A DNA stretch of 53,068 nt from NCBI GenBank assembly GCA_016788905.1, contig JAEURZ010000020.1, positions 1 to 53,068 of the forward strand. Reading direction: 5' to 3'. Made by a program: the position numbers and the translations under genes. The DNA comes from Elusimicrobiota bacterium. GTDB taxonomy: Bacteria > Elusimicrobiota > Elusimicrobia > FEN-1173. The notes below the pieces were generated by a model, which ran no database searches, was not told the DNA's origin, and saw only the letters and a list, made by a program, of their open reading frames with translations. Below, piece by piece: positions 52,231 through 53,068 of the stretch. How positions within the stretch are numbered: position 1 is the first letter of the stretch; each line of letters begins with the position of its first letter.

Positions 52231-53068
52231 TGGCGGGGTTGGTTCCTCTTTTATATTGCCATTTTGACCGCACCGTAAGTTTATGAAATTGAGGGCTTAA
52301 CCGGAGGACAAAGGACGGTATTTAAACAACTGACAAAGGCACCCACAAACCCACCACGTTCCACGTGTCGGGCTTTGTGGGCTAAAAAAAACATAAGAAA
52401 AGGCGTGCGCGCGCCAGGACGAGGAGGCCGAGGGCCAACCCTTAAGAATTGTTAGGTTTCCCGAGCACCGGAGCGAACAACTATCCCCCAGCCCTGGGGA
52501 GTGGCCCCGCGGCAGACAGCTCCAGTGAACAGGGGCACACAACCCAGGGTCCAGCAACTGTCCCCATTTGTGGATAGGGGCGGGGCCGCGAAATGAACGG
52601 TGGAGCCCGGGGTTAGAACGATTCCAACGGAGCGGGGGTGGTTCAGTCGCGGGTACGACGGAGCGGACTGGTCCCGCGCACGTCTTTTGTGCGGGGCCGG
52701 GGAGCGACCCGGGGGCTGGAACGAATCAACCGCCAGCACAGCGGGGCGAGGCTGGGTCGCCGCGCGTTTTTCGTGACGGCGCGGCCGAGCGGCTTTTCGG
52801 CGGGACCAGCGGGGGGCTGTTTCTTTTCCCGCCGATTAAGGGACGGAGGCGGAACTGGGCCCGACGATTGGGAGCCGCACCGAACCGAAGCAAACGACGT
52901 GGCCGGATCGGCCAACCGGGGGAGGAACCGCGCGATTGGCTACACGTCGTGAACGAGGGGAAGGGCACGGCTGTCGAAACGGGACGGACGAGCGGGCGCG
53001 GGCTTGCGCCCGCGAGTGGTGGCCCAGTGCTGTTGGCTGTGTCTCTTCTCTCTCTACCGACACGGTGG
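52231..53068. other. GC-rich region without supportable gene (block B)
   Basis: 838 bp to the window edge. After the palindromic element at 52342-52381 the sequence is strongly G-rich on the plus strand, with many short inverted repeats such as CGCGGGC/GCCCGCG near 53000. Open frames exist on both strands, as expected at high GC, but none has a ribosome-binding site, a plausible composition or a family I recognise. The collinear matches to block A suggest a repeated non-coding module. Confidence 0.5.
52342..52381. repeat. Palindromic element B
   Basis: CCCACAAA (52342-52349) pairs with TTTGTGGG (52374-52381), CCC with GGG inside it, and ACGT-TCC-ACGT (52356-52366) at the tip. The core is almost identical to that of element A. 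It lies about 115-150 bases upstream of the DUF1016-SNase start. Confidence 0.65.

Noticed and set aside
52285-52456. Integron attC site around element B (GCTTAAC ... GTTAGGT)
   Set aside because: The two core-like heptamers match the loose consensus but are not complementary to each other as attC ends must be, and block A has no matching pair. No integrase is in the window.
51001-53068. CRISPR array
   Set aside because: The repeated blocks are irregularly spaced, occur only twice and differ in length. There are no cas genes.

Overview
This is a bacterial chromosome segment, moderately GC-rich, in which every gene I can support lies on the minus strand. It therefore reads as a set of long co-directional operons running from high to low coordinates. 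The lineage is inferred, not shown. A CHASE2 receptor kinase, a single-domain bacterial histone, an 11-subunit complex I and a ~3,950-residue secreted multidomain protein together suggest a deep-branching Gram-negative phylum such as Elusimicrobiota or Omnitrophota.

Layout in transcription order. (1) 52231-53068 is a GC-rich stretch with no supportable gene. (2) 51394-52230 encodes a DUF1016_N-staphylococcal-nuclease fusion. (3) 50852-41723 is a four-gene, translationally coupled operon that looks like anti-phage defence: a DUF2130 coiled-coil putative nuclease, an OLD-like ATPase-TOPRIM protein, a single-chain Type ISP restriction-modification enzyme and a Pif1-like helicase. It has its own good promoter and an operator-like palindrome. 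(4) 41659-40373 is a complete IS4-family insertion sequence without a target-site duplication. (5) 40299-28462 is one giant gene: signal peptide, TIKI/ChaN-like domain, membrane segments, helix-turn-helix repeats, SNF2 helicase, DUF488, membrane segments. It appears to be expressed from a leaderless extended -10 promoter. (6) 28239-27178 holds a MoeB/ThiF-type E1-like enzyme and a bacterial histone with a near-consensus promoter.

(7) 27087-13925 is a respiratory block: a UbiE/MenG quinone methyltransferase, nuoA-B-C-D-H-I-J-K-L-M-N with no nuoE, F or G, a polyprenyl diphosphate synthase, tatA, tatC and a 7Fe-type ferredoxin. Quinone tail synthesis, quinone ring methylation, a proton-pumping complex without its NADH module and a possible ferredoxin donor sit side by side. 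(8) 13862-4892 is the classical translation/envelope operon rpsB-tsf-pyrH-frr-uppS-cdsA-dxr-rseP-proS, preceded by a structured leader with an intrinsic terminator just before rpsB. (9) 4871-128 is a signalling module attached to that operon: a cyclic-nucleotide-binding-fold protein, a CHASE2-Ser/Thr kinase, a PP2C phosphatase and an FHA protein.

Regions 4-9 look vertically inherited apart from the IS and perhaps the giant gene. Everything right of about 40.3 kb looks accessory. The strongest novelty candidates are the four-gene nuclease/ATPase/restriction/helicase operon, the giant fusion protein, and the related non-coding blocks that flank the accessory genes.
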